Assembly: GCA_963931865.1 (NCBI GenBank)
Contig: OZ007517.1
Span: 9,992,038 to 10,056,037 of the forward strand
Origin: Axinella damicornis
Lineage: Eukaryota; Porifera; Demospongiae; Axinellida; Axinellidae
Reading direction: 5' to 3'
DNA: 64,000 bases
The first letter of the stretch is position 1; the number at the start of each line of letters is the position of its first letter. The notes under the pieces were generated by a model. It was given only the letters and a program-made list of their open reading frames with translations. It was not told the origin of the DNA and did no database searches. Of this stretch, positions 39,201 to 53,200 are shown piece by piece. Both the position numbers and the translations under genes were made by a program.

Positions 39201-42200
39201 CATCACTTTTTGGAGCATGGTTTCCATCCGGGAATGATATCGTGGGTTCACACAATGAAACCTTTACTCAGTCATGCCTCATTGACTAAATGATTATTGA
39301 CAACAAGTGCCAACTAGCCACTTTAATTTCTGCTCTTTTGTACAGTGGTGCAGACCTCTTTGCTGAAGACTGTGATTCATTCACTCCAGTTTTGGCAGCA
39401 GCAGTTCATGGAAACACTGCAGCATTTCACTGCCTAATGGAATCTGTTGACATGAGTGATTCCAAGCAGAATCCTGTCTTTAAGGCTATTGAAATCCGGT
39501 GTAGCTGGGAGGCTATTCTGAACGTAAGTTTTAATGTTCAATTAGCGGGAGTATTATAGTTCATGAAGTCTGTATTTCCTGTTCCTCCTACACACATGCA
39601 CAGTTCCTGTTTAGTGATGTAGAATGGGGTTCAAAGCTCCGGCAGTCTACTGACGTGGATGAAAACACCCCACTACATGCTGCAGCTAGGCACAGAAATG
39701 TTGTAGCTGTGAAAGTGCTCCTGCAATTCAAATTTGATCCGTATGCAAAAGATCGCAATGGAAGGCTTCCAATACATCTGGCTGCAGAAGAGGGTCATTT
39801 CAAGTTAGTTGTTCTGTCTCACAAATTAAGAGTAACAGTATCACTAATGATAATTATGTTATCTGAAACTTTGTTTTCTTTTATAGGGTTGTGCTGGAAT
39901 TCATTCATCACGATCCCCGACTAACAATGGCCCCGGACGCTAACGGAAGGATTCCATTGCATACTGCCTGCCTTAATGGACATGTGGAGGTGGTTAAAAC
40001 ATTTAACTTGAGTATATATGAGGTGCTTCATGCTTCTGATAGTAGTGGCAACACCCCACTGCACCTTGCTTGTGAGGGAAGGAGTGAAGACGTCGTACAA
40101 GTTCTGATTGATAGTGGTGCAAGTGTCAGTGAAGCTAACAACGAAGGAATGGTTCCGATACACATTGCTGCACAGAATGGATCGGTTAGCATTGTCAAAA
40201 GGCTTTGGGAAAAGTGTGCTGACACTGTATTGTGTCAGGACAAGTACAAACGCACTACCCTACATCATGCAGCTACGGCTGAACACAACCATGATGAAAT
40301 GATACATTTCTTGATTCAAAAATGGTGAGCTATGGTATAATCACATTCTCCTGATCTGTTGTGGCATTCAAGTAGGCTCACATACTACAGTTCTACATTC
40401 ATTTGAACTTCAGTAAAGAAATGCTTGTATGACTTACCCAATTTTAAGGCGTCATATTTTGGCTTTCTTTGTACTTGCGCACAGTGGTGTCACAAGTCTC
40501 TATGCTGAAGATCAGGACTCCCACACACCCATTCTGATGGCTGCAGCCAATAGGCAGGCTACAGCCTTCCGATGCTTCATGAAATATATAGACCTGGAAA
40601 ATTCAGAGAGGAACCCTGTCTTCAAAACCTTACATGTTGAATTGAAACAAGCAGAAATTTTGGAGGTATGCATATACATGCCAGCAATCTGGATGTCTGC
40701 CTTGGTACTCCTGAATTGTTCATGTTCCTTATTTTTGTTTAGTTCTTGATCAGTGACAGTGAGTGGGGGGCAAAACTCAGTGCAACAGTTGATGAGAATG
40801 GAGACACCCCACTTCATGTTGCAGCTCGTGATGGGAATCAGAAAGCTGTTAGTATACTTTTGAAACTGAAGGTGCAAGTCAATGCCCGGAACGAACATGG
40901 AAAAACGCCTATCCATGTTGCAACAGAACATGGACAGCATGTGTAAGTCTCAATTGTGCCTGCACTGGAATTATAATGTGAGACTGAGCAAGTTTGTTTC
41001 AACACAGTCCAATAGATCAGTATCCATGTGTGCCACTCACTGTCAAAGTGGTATCAAAGAATTGTCTAATGTTAAAACAGCATCAAACCATTGTTCAACG
41101 TAGAACAATAGATAACTTTGTAAACAATTGCATGTGCAGACATATCTTGTATTTATACTATACTTAGGCTATTCTAACCAATCAGGTTACAGTATTTGCG
41201 GGAAATAATGGGTCATATATCCCGTGGCCGGCTGCACGCATACTGTAAGCAATCACATCCACGAGAAAGCGAAGAGCTAGCTTTGTTAGTCTAGTCAAGG
41301 GCTCGTGCCTTTACCGCTGCCTCAGCCAAGTATCACGGATGCCTCTGCCACTGATCGGTGAGTGCCTATACCACAGTATCTATGTCTACACAGTGTACTC
41401 ACCCTAGCATAGTACAAGTTAGTCAATTGCAATTGTATCCTGGCCAGCGGGATGTAAGACCCGTTACATCCCTTGGGAGAGGTCAGTGCTTTCGTTCTGC
41501 CTCGGAAGTGCCTCGGGCTTCACCCTCGGCACTTCCTCGGCTCCACTCAAGCACCAACCTCTCTCGTGGGATGTAATGGGTCTTGTATCCCGCTGGCCAG
41601 GGATATAACCTATACATATTCCTCTAGACAGGGAGATATTTCCCGGAAGCATTCTTTAATCTACTTATGGTCTCTGTTTGGTGTCTCATCGAGGAGTGCA
41701 TGCATCAGCTTCCAGCTAGATCAGGGAACCTCAGTTGCTGTCTGCTCCTTTTCTGGATGTCCTCCACAATGTTCGGGTGGCATTCTAAATGTGATCAGGA
41801 TGAAAATGGATTTTGATTGAAGCTACTCTTTGCAACATACATTTCCAATGTGTGACTTAATTCCTGCATCTCCTTTCCCAGAACTGTGCAACAATTGAGC
41901 AAGTATGATCACAAACTGGTGGAGGAACGAGATCCTGATGGAAGGAATGCTCTACATCTCGCATGCCAGGGAGGGCATTGGGCTGTTGTGTCTGTATTAA
42001 GTACATGTATGTCGGACCAAGTTCGTGAGGCTTGTGATAGTAAACGGAACAGACCCCTGCATCTTGCATGTGAAAGCAATACTGCAAATATAGTGAATCT
42101 GTTGATCGATATGAAAGCAGATACTACTGCCAAAAATGACACAGATGAGATACCACTACAGATTGCAGCCCGGAAAGGAAATGTGCAGATCGGCAGGCTG

Positions 42201-44154
42201 CTGGTAGCCGGGGCCGGAATCAAAGATTCCCATGGATTTAATTCTCTGCACATTGCTGCATGCCACAACGAGACAAAGATGATCACATTTCTGTGTGACA
42301 GGTGAGGTCACTGGTGTTGTGAGTTGGTATTAATACTGTTACAATATTAGTTCCTTTCAGTAGATTATTTCTTTATTTCTCTCCCTGCTGTAGTGACAAG
42401 GAGAGACAAACTCTGCTCTATGATAAGGATAGCAATCTCTGCACTCCTGTGCTGATTGCTGCAGCCTCTGGAACGAAAGATGCCTTTCATTGTTTGATGG
42501 AGTATGTTGATTTAGGTGATCCAACGAAGAATCCAATTTTGATGGCATTTCATGCTCAATACAAGAAGATGGCTATTTTGCAGGTATAGTTAAGAACTTG
42601 ATACCATATGACCAGAGTGTTGTATTATTCGCTTTACATCTATCGATACATATTTTGCACTTTCCAGTTCATGATCAATGACTTAGATTGGGGGGAAAAA
42701 CTATCTCAGGCCACTGCTGATGATGGCAGAACTCCGCTGCATCTGGCTGCTGAGATGGGATATGAACAGTAAGAGCGTATTATTTTAATTATGCATTTCT
42801 GGTTGGGGTAGATGTGTGAAACAGTTAACACTAGAGTATACACAAATTCTGCATGCAGAATACCTAATAACAAGGGACAGTTAATACAATAAAAATTATA
42901 TATTACAAAGGGCAACCACACTCTGCCGTTGCAACCGGTTGCAACTCGCCAGTAGCGCAAGCTAGGTATTGCAACTCATTCCAATTAATTAATTAAACGC
43001 ACATGCCATGTGAGGACCACGGCTCGAGCTCGGTCGACGTCGATCGATTGAGTCAGCAATGGTGGCGGCCCAAGGAGAAGACAAGAAATTGTTAAAGCAC
43101 TCACAACTTTGCCAGCATGTTGAGTTTCGGCATGTAAGCGTCAGTGAACGACAGCGATCACGACCGTGGTCAGAATCTTCGTGTGCCTTTCCTAAGAACA
43201 GTACTGCCACCGGAAGTCGAAGAGAGCGCTCAAGCAATGGCGGCCAACGGCGAGACAAAAGCGCTCATATCTCCACCACCAAGGAGAGTTTCAGCACCAA
43301 CTTTTACGTTCCGGTCAGTGCATGATAGCGATCACGGCAGTGTAGTCAGAATTTCTGTAGGCCAATCCTCAGTACTCAAACATGATATATATTATATTAT
43401 TTACGTGGCACAGTTTTTCCCCTACCAGGATCATGTAAAAAATTATATACATAAAAATCAAACAAACAAACAAACAAAAAATTACGTAATATTCATCCCA
43501 ATGCCGGTGCATCCCAAGAATTCCAGCTGCATTCCCATCCTGCACTGCCACAGCATTTAACTTACAAATTTGTTCTGCAGGATTACTGATCTCTTGATCT
43601 CACAGTACCGAGGATTGGTTTATGTCAAAGACAAATCAGGAATGATTCCACTTCATCTTGCGTGTCGCAATGGAGAAGCTGAAATTGTGGAGGTTCATAT
43701 TTCAAAGCTAGGGGAGTCATTCACAGAAGTATGTGAAGCCCAAGACAATGATGGAAACACCCCATTGCATTATGCATGTGAGAATAATAGCCAAAACATT
43801 GTTAAGCTTCTGATTGAAAATGGTGCAGTGAAAAACATTCGGAACAATCAAATGGAGGCATCCATACATATTGCTGCCAAGCTGGGGTTTACCAGTACTG
43901 CTGAAGTTTTGTTGGACGATGGAATTTCCACCGAATTTGAAGGCAGCCAAAAATACACTCCACTCCATTATGCTGCGGAAAACAATCATACAGAAATGAT
44001 CAGGATGCTGTGCAGGAGGTGAGGATGTTTGCTAATTTGCTATTTACCCTAACTAAAGTACTAACGTACTACAGACCAGATTACATGCCTTACACAAAAA
44101 TTTAAGCTTTAGAAATACAAGTTCAAATGTTTAGAGAGAGAGAGAGAGATAGAC

Positions 44155-44193
<39 letters not shown>

Positions 44194-44198
44194 TAGAC

Positions 44199-44259
<61 letters not shown>

Positions 44260-47200
44260 TCAGAACTGATGTTTGAATTGAAAACACTTGAAGATGAATG
44301 GTAAGTTGTCATAAAGGCATAAGTTATACGTTGACCGTTTTTGTATTAGCATATATTGCATGTCTGCTCTATCCCTATATATACATATAGACTCTAGCGA
44401 GTCTATAATAAACAGCAGGAGAGTATACCTCAAGGCTATAATGTGTCAAGAAACAAGAACTGCATGGTGGAGGTTATAATTATTTGCAGAATGAGATAAA
44501 GCATGCCTATAGCTGTGTTCAGTTCAGTTCATTTTGATTTGATAACCCAGGAATGCCGCATCTTCAGGTTTTCATGCAGGTCCTGGGCCCCATTAACGGG
44601 GGATGGTGATGACATCGACTGAACTCGCAGTTACCATAAATGGCATTGCTCAAACTTGTCTTTCCGGACAGACAAAGGGCAAATTCCTTTTTTCAAGGCG
44701 AAACCACCCTTCAACAGAAAAACCAAGGGCTTTAGTGGGATTCGAACTCAGGGCAGAGCCTGAGTTGCGCGCTGGAGACTCTCACTCCACCAGTACACCA
44801 CTGTAATATCAGTTATTTAGGAGCGCCAAGCATGGCTGAGGAATGGAGTGAGGAGATGTGTGAGGTTGTTCTTAGTGAACTGGAAAGGGGGATAGAGATA
44901 ATTGGCGCATGCCCGGTAGTAGGCATTGGTTTACCATGACATCTACTGTATATATTATATAAGTGTGGCATGCTGTTCCCTTCCGGATATGACCATTATA
45001 ACATGCATGCATGTGTATACTCCGGCATGTGACATTCAAGTTATCAGCCCAGGCTCATATAGGCCTAGTTATCAAGATCCACTTGCGTACCTAGCCATTG
45101 ACAAGTGTAGAGTATGCTATTTACCCATTCAGGGGTGCTGAACTCTACGCTGAAGATGATGACTCATACATTCCTGTTATGGTTGCTGCAAAATGTGGAA
45201 GAACTGAAGCTTTTAACTGTCTTATGGAATACATGATGAATATTGAAGGTGCAAACAAGAATCCACTGTTCAAATTCCTTGCTCTCAAACCTGATCAAGT
45301 TCTGAAGGTAATGCTGCATTCTATCTGAGTACTATCACAGTTTCTAGCCATCTAGTCGTTATCACCTACATATACACACACACACCACAATACATTTGTT
45401 TAATAGACACGCATGCATGGACATCAATTTACATATGAAATTACATAACATCCTCCCCAGTTTATGGTTGAAAACAAGGACTGGTGCCAAATGTTGTATG
45501 AAAGTGAAACCCGCGACGATGCTGGAAACACTCCACTGCATATTGCTGTTATGCAAGGCAATTCCAAGGCTGTACAACTATTAATAGAACAGAAAGCAAA
45601 GACTGATGCAGTGAACCACGATGTCAAAACCCCCATGCACCTTGCAGCAGAAAGGGGCTATCATGAGTGAGTTGCATGCTACACAATTATTATGTGCAGC
45701 CTGATCTAAAGTAGCCCCATAGTACTTCCCATCACATTGGTAATAGGCGCATGCGCTTATCACATGCAGCAGCAAGAAAACAGGCATGCACTTACTATCA
45801 GTATTCACTTACTAGCAGTAAATTTGGCACTGGATCCCGGTCATGGCAAGCTGATCAAGATGCTATGTGCCATCTGCACAAGAGCGTTGTGTGATGTCAC
45901 CATATCTACAAGAGAGTATGGCATGTCAGCGGCAAGATTCTTCAACTTACACATGAGGACAGAAACGATGGCGTCCATTTTACTGTGTGCCTTGTGAGTT
46001 GTCATGTAAGTGTTTGTTATCCAGGGTAGCTTTGAGAGTGCCAGGTGCTTCTGCGCATGCCGTCATAGTGTCTCGCTAACTTGCAAGCACAAATCAACAT
46101 GTCAACATTTTGTGACACATGTAGCAGGTATACACACTAGCTAATTAATTAAGTAATACATAAGGACAGGAAGGAAGTATGCACTTGTTTCAAATTATGC
46201 ACTTAATAGCTGTTATTAACCGGTCTCTACGGTAACCCTTCTATGACACACAACACCAAATACATCAGGAAAGGGGTATGTATTCATCAATCATGTATAT
46301 AAATTGGGCACGGATCCGGAAACCAGCCCTATTGCTATTCCAATGCATGCGAATGAGCACCCCATTTTAACAGTGCATGTTCCCAGACAGAATACTAAAA
46401 TCTCCCAGCTATCAACAATTAAGATGCAATCACAACTGCATGTGATCACTATTGAGACCCAGAGAGAAGATGATGTGTTGTCCTATTACAGTACTTGAAT
46501 CAGCTGTACTTTTTACCTTCCAGGATTGCAAGTTGTCTGCTTCACTCCAACCCGTCGCTTATAACGAAAGCTGACAATGAGGGGAGGAGTCCTCTTCATC
46601 TTGCTTGCCAACATGGACACCTTACGATTGTTAATTGCATTCTTGAATCACAGCTGTATACAGAAGGTGTACTGGAGGCTTATGACAAGAAGGAGAACAC
46701 CGCAATGCACCTTGCTTGCATGGGAGGAAATTGTACAATTGTAGAATTGCTCATTGAAAAGGGTGCAAAGACAAATGTTGCAAATGAGAAAAAGAGGAGT
46801 CCAATCCACATTGCTGCTAAGTATGGGTTTGTCAACATTGTGAAAGCTCTGGAGAGGAGAGAACCGATTAAATTTAAATGCTGGGATTATCATAAGCGCA
46901 CTCCACTCCATCTTGCTGCCAAATACGACCGAGTGGAAGCAATAAGATTTCTTCATGAATGGTATGTTCAAGGTTTGCTGAAGTGGAATTACATCTGTAC
47001 CGAATCATATTGCATGTTTGAGCATTGAGGGGTGAGCCTGAGTTACCGTCCTGTCTGCAGCCTGTAATGCCATTGGCAGTGTAATTTATGCATGTTGTTT
47101 GAGAGCATTTCCAGTTGAAGATGTAATTACTTGCATGTATGTGCATGTGTGTTTCTAAGTAAGTAAATACGTAAGAGTTATTCTGTGGATTTCAATGTTA

Positions 47201-50200
47201 TTCCGTTATGGAGAGATTGTATAACATGATGTATTGTTCACACCCTTGTTCTGGTCTCCATGACTATGCTGGGCACACTCAGCAAGCTTGCCCCAATCAA
47301 TTATCAATGACTGTCAATTGTGATTTTAGTCCCTTTCACTCCCACGTCACTTACATGTATGCTGTATGCCTACAGTCATCTGCAGAGTGCACAAGCCATG
47401 AATACCCCCGGAGATTCTGATCTACATGCCGTAGATGACTATGGATATACTCCAGTTGTGCTTGCAGCAGCATCTGGTAGCAGAAAAGCATTCCAATACC
47501 TTATGCGATATGTTGGTGATGACATACAGGATGTAGCAAAGAATCCTCTTTTTCAAGCGATGAAAGTAGTTCATCGTGGCAGTGCTTTCCCAGTACTAGC
47601 AGTGAAGGTGAGACACCAGTGTATCATCAGTATTAGTGTTTCTGCAATCCTTTAGTTTGATACTTTCTGGCAAAGAGAATACCGGTGATAATTACTGTTG
47701 CTTTCACCACTTAAATGTACAACACTTCATACCTACAGTTTATGATCAGTGATGAAGAATGGAATGAGAAACTGTGTGAAGTTATGGACTTCCGAAACAC
47801 TGCCATGCATGTAGCTGCAAAGACTGGGCTTCCAGAGTATGTTCACTATTTCCTTGGCTTGCACTCAATTCAGATTTGAATGTTTTAACTTCTTGTCATT
47901 TAGCATTGTGGAAGAATTTCTCAACCACGAACTAACAAAGAAAATGTTGAGTGTTGGAAATAACCGGAACATGACTGCACTGCACCTTGCCTGTCAGGAA
48001 GGGCACCATGAAGTTGTACAAAAACTTGAACCTCACTTGGATGCGGATAATGTAGACCAAGAGGACAGAGAGAAGAATACTGCACTTCATCTTGCTTGTG
48101 AGGGTGGAAAGAAAGATACAGTAGAGCTCCTATTGGACAAGGGAGCAGATATTAAAGGGAGAAATGTGCGAGATGAAGCTCCTATACATTTTGCTGCCCG
48201 CTATGGTTATGAAGATATAGCTGATTTATTATTAAAGAAAGGAGTTGCCATTGATACGAGGGATATCCATGGGTGTACTGCACTGCATCATGCTGCCATA
48301 AATGATCAGGAGAACATGATTCATTTCCTGTGCAAGCGGTGAGCTGAATAGTTAACAAACAGATCATTCAATGTGTATTTGTTTATGTTTCACCAATATC
48401 CTTCTCATTCTCAATACAGTGACCAAAACCTGATCGCTCTTGAAGATCATGATTCATTCACACCTATTATAACAGCGGCAGCAAGGTCCAAAGTGAAAGC
48501 TTTCCAGTGCCTGATGAATTACCAGCAACGTTTTACGGATAATCCACTTTTTAGAGCCTTGAAACCGAAAGAAAATCCAATGGAGTATCAGCAACATTTT
48601 AAGGATAATCCAGTTTTCAAAGCCTTGGGATCAAAAGAAACTCCACTTGCCATTTTGAAGGTACAGAAGTTCTGGATATAATCTCCTTAGCACAACTATG
48701 TGCCTTTCACAATTGCACTCATTTTTCTTGTATGTATTCATAGTCAATGATCAGTGATCCTACATGGGGTTCCAAACTTCGACGTGCTACTGATGGTGCA
48801 GGCAACACTCCATTGCATGTTGCAGCAAAATATGGCAATCTTGGAGCAATCAAAATCCTACTGGAAAGAGATCCACTCAGCCATGAGACGTTTCTTGTGA
48901 ACAACAGTGGTAAAACTCCAATGCACATGGCTGCAGAGGGAGGACACATAAAGTGGGTGACTACACCACACAGCTCTCAGTGACTTCATTATGCTTATTC
49001 TGAATACAATCCTCCCTCCCGTTTAGTGTTGTTGCAGAGCTAATTCACTACCAATCAAACACAAAGGAGTTACGAGATCAGGATGACAACACTCCTTTCC
49101 ACCTTGCTTGCCAGAATGGACACCTTGAAGTTGCCAGAATTCTCCTAGTTCCTCGCCTGGTAATACAGAGGTACGTAGAGTTATGTCAATAGTTGACTGC
49201 ATTCAAGACCCATACTTGAAGTTACCCACCAAGAGGTTTGCCCATTCATTGTTGCCAGTCTGTTCTGCTGCAAATCAGTTTGGTTGAGCAGTTGTGATTA
49301 ATTTTATAGAATGATATAAGAGCTACTTGAAGCTCTTAATTCTTCCCATAGAAATAAACAAGGAAACACTCCACTTCACCTCTCCTGCATGAAGAAAGGG
49401 AATATCGGAATAGTGAAAGATCTTGTTGGAGTCGGTTCTGATGGAGATGTACATGCACTCCTGAATGAAAGGTATGTAGTTGAATATTTCTAGTTAGATC
49501 TAATTGCTTTGATTACTGATTCAAAACACCCATGATGAACGTGAGGGTGGGAATTATATACTAGTATAGCCTAAGTAGCCTTAGAATAGCCTAAGTAGCC
49601 TTAGAATAGCCTAAGTACTTAGGCTATTCTAACCAATCAGGTTACAGTATTTGCGGGAAATAACAGGTCATATATCCCGCAGCCGGCCGCACATGCATAC
49701 TGTAATCGATCGCGTGCACAAGAAAGCGAAGAGCTAGCTTTGTTAGCCTAGTCAAGGACTCGTGCCTTTACCGCTGCCTCAGTCAAGTATTACGGATGCC
49801 TCTGCCACTGATCAGTGAGTGCCTACACCACAGTATCTATGTCTACACAGTGTATTCACCTTAGAATAGCCTAAGCATAGTATAAGTTAGTTGTATATAT
49901 CCCTTGCCATGGGATGTAAGACCCGTTTCATCCCTTGGGAAAGGCCAGTGCTTTCGTTCCGCCTTGGAAGTGCCTCGGGCTTTGCCCTCGGCATTTCCTC
50001 AGCTCCACTCAAGCACTGACCTTTCCCGTGGGATATAACAGGTCTTATATCACGTTGGCCAGGGATACAACCTATACATATAACCTTGTCCTTCATGTGA
50101 AATTATATACCTGTGCTTTATCACTGTTGTTGAAGTGACAAATTATTATATTCTGACTGAATTATTATAATTTGTTTCATGCAGGAATGCAAAGAACCAG

Positions 50201-53200
50201 ACCCCCCTTGATCTAGCGTACCAGATGGAGGACCCCGATACCAGCATAGTTTTGGCACTAATTGAACGGGGAGCAAATGTTGGTTTGAAACCTGTATTTG
50301 AAGAGCCACCTGATGTTCACTGTGACTTTAACTTTCTCGACTGGGCCATTGAAAGAAAGCACAGGTCACTTGTCCAGTAAATGCATAATGTGGTTGTTTC
50401 ACGTTACTCATCTCCAGCTATATTCATACTTGTGTGTTACATGCCCAGGGTGAGTACTGAACATTAATTATTTTTGGCTGATTACAAGTGCATAGACAAT
50501 GAGTGCGTCCATCATGCAAGGAGTAACAATACGTGACTGAAAGCGCAAAATTGCTATAGATTTCCTGTAGGAACATGTTCATTCAGGTGTATCCGTGACG
50601 TTTCATTTCATGTTTGAGTGGCATTTTTCCCAAGTTGATTCACTTAGGCACACATTCAGGATATTTTTTTCTCTGTGATGGTAGGAGTGTCCCAGGTTTG
50701 AATCCTAGCAGGATTCCAGAGCTTAATTTGCCAGGGTGAAGGTACACACTCAAATATCTTGTCTTGTAACAGGGACATTGCAATGAAGATTGTTGAGAGT
50801 GACTACTGGAAAGAAGCCTTGAGAAGCTGTCATGCTGGTACAGTCAGCCCTGCTGAAATCAACCAACCTCCAGTTGAAGTCATCCAAAGAGGTCCTCAAG
50901 CTGGAGACATTCACCCACGTCATGAAGTACACCCACAGAGTCATCCTGTTGAAACCACTCCTCTGAGGAAACTGATTGAGGAAATGCCAGGTAGGCATGA
51001 TTACTGGGTGGGAATGAGTTGGAGATCAGTCAGTAGTAATTATGCAGCTATAGGGATGATGAAATCAAAAGCTGACCTTGTGTTTATCTTCCAGCTGGCT
51101 CAGTTGATAGCATAAGAGTACCATAGTGCCCTGAACGGGTTAAGTCCCACCGGAATCTACTTTTCCACTCCCCATTCCCTTATTTCAAGTCATACCGTAC
51201 ATCTGGAAATTTCCCTGTTGTAAAATTTTCGTGCTTATTATTTTGTGTCATAATACTTTTGTGGACTGGATTACCCATAGAATTTTTTTAAGGTAGCTTA
51301 TCTGACGCGTCCAGAAAAAGATGGAGCCGGTCAAAGTACAAAAGGACTTGCTGCGTTCAATGCTACCATGTTTATCAGGAACCTTTGGGAGCAGCAGCTG
51401 TTGGCCAAGTACTCATGTATGAAAGAGAACCAAGGAACACTACAGACAGATATACACTCTCACAGTAAAGAACAACACAATTTATATCAGAAACTTACCG
51501 AGAAAGGTGTTGCATGTTGCTCGCTTTTTCTAAGGAGATCGTCCCTCAGTTGTAGGTACCTAATAAGAGCCATCTTGCAAAACAACCAGCTAGGCTAAGC
51601 ATTGTGTGAAAATATTGTGGCCGTAATAAATACTCATGTAAAATTTATTTCGTGTATAAAAGTTTCGTGGTTTATGACCAACTAAAATATTTTTACAAGG
51701 AAATTAAATTTCCAGATATACCATTTGAAATCATGCACCTTAAATTTGGCACAGTGTACTGTAGTATGTATATTTCTTGCAGATGTGGCTGAAAAAGTCC
51801 TAGACAGGTGTACGGAGGGGAAGAAATGTACCTTTGAATTTCTGGAGGACTTCAAACCAACACCATGGCGTTGTTGCCAACGGCCTAACCATAATGATGT
51901 AAAAAGGAGACTCGAGCTCCAAGACGAGAATGAGAATGACCACTGGGGTCCAAAGAATTTTGTGCGGTCTAATCATCCCTTAGCCATCATGGTGAGTCAC
52001 TATAATTCCACATTGTGGCATACTTTCAGCAGTGGATCCTGTATAATATATGCATGGATTGGTCATTGTAACTTGCCTATACTGTAATGCCACTGTGCTG
52101 GTTTACCGCGATGACTCTAGTCTCAGTCCCAGATCCTCCTACCCACTCCTTATGAGTGGGTAGGGTCTGGGACTGAGTTTCAAATACCGGTAAGCGCTTT
52201 GTACCGTAATGCTACTAATTCATTCAAGTGATTTAATACTGTGTTTAGTGTGATCGATCGATTGATAGTACTCGAGTACTGTAGGATCGGAAATATTAAA
52301 TATCCGATGAAGCAAAATAGGTGTGGACTTGTGGAAGGAGGTTCATATGAAACAGTTCAGCCAAATAATGTAAACTGGAGGTTTACCTTACCTATATGCA
52401 TGAGCCAACCAAGTTGTAGGTAGGTAGTTAGCTGTCCCAGGAGCATGTAGCAATGATAATGGAGGTACCTGTCAAACTTGTGATAAAGGTGTCGAGAACC
52501 TACTGTCAAATTTTTGCGATCGAGATATATATGAGTGGAATTCTGTGGTACCTTTTCCATGGGCCTCTCACTTCTGAGAGCAACACATCCAGTCACAACT
52601 ATGCTACTTGGAGGCAAACCGATGAGTCAAATGTCTCTTACAACAGTACTCAATAACACGGTACTCACACTAAACAGGATTTCTGTATACAGATGCAATG
52701 AATTATATAATTATGTAATACTCATTTCCACAGGTAGAGCATCAGCGTTCTGAGCTACTGAACCATGATCTGGTTTCTACCTTCCTCAAAATCAAATTCA
52801 CGAGGTTTGGAGCACCCTACTATGTGTTTCACGTACTTTTGTACTTCTTCTTTCTGGCATTTCTGACCTCATATGCCCTCACGGTGCCAACACCCTTGGA
52901 TGATATCTGTGAGTTCATACAAAACAGCAAGTAAGAAATTGAGTCAATTGGTGTTGTTTTGTACAAGCAATGCAACTGTTGTATGCTTTTATATACACAC
53001 AGGCAATATGAATGCTACTGAGAATCATTCCAACACCACACAGCACATATGTTCAGGTTGGTTTACACATTACTTCTTCGCTCATTCATCAATACCATTG
53101 TTCACTGTTGTTTCTTGCAGATTGGAGGACATTCTTTTCAACGTATCTTCTTGCCACCTTCACGATCGTGTTTGCTCTCATTAGACTATTGATGCAGCTC

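Noticed and set aside
44109..44312. Ser/Leu-rich minus-strand frame
   Set aside because: Translation of the GA microsatellite.
50670..50720. tRNA-like or SINE fragment (GGTTTGAATCC resembles a B box)
   Set aside because: No A box at the right distance and no cloverleaf; too weak to list.
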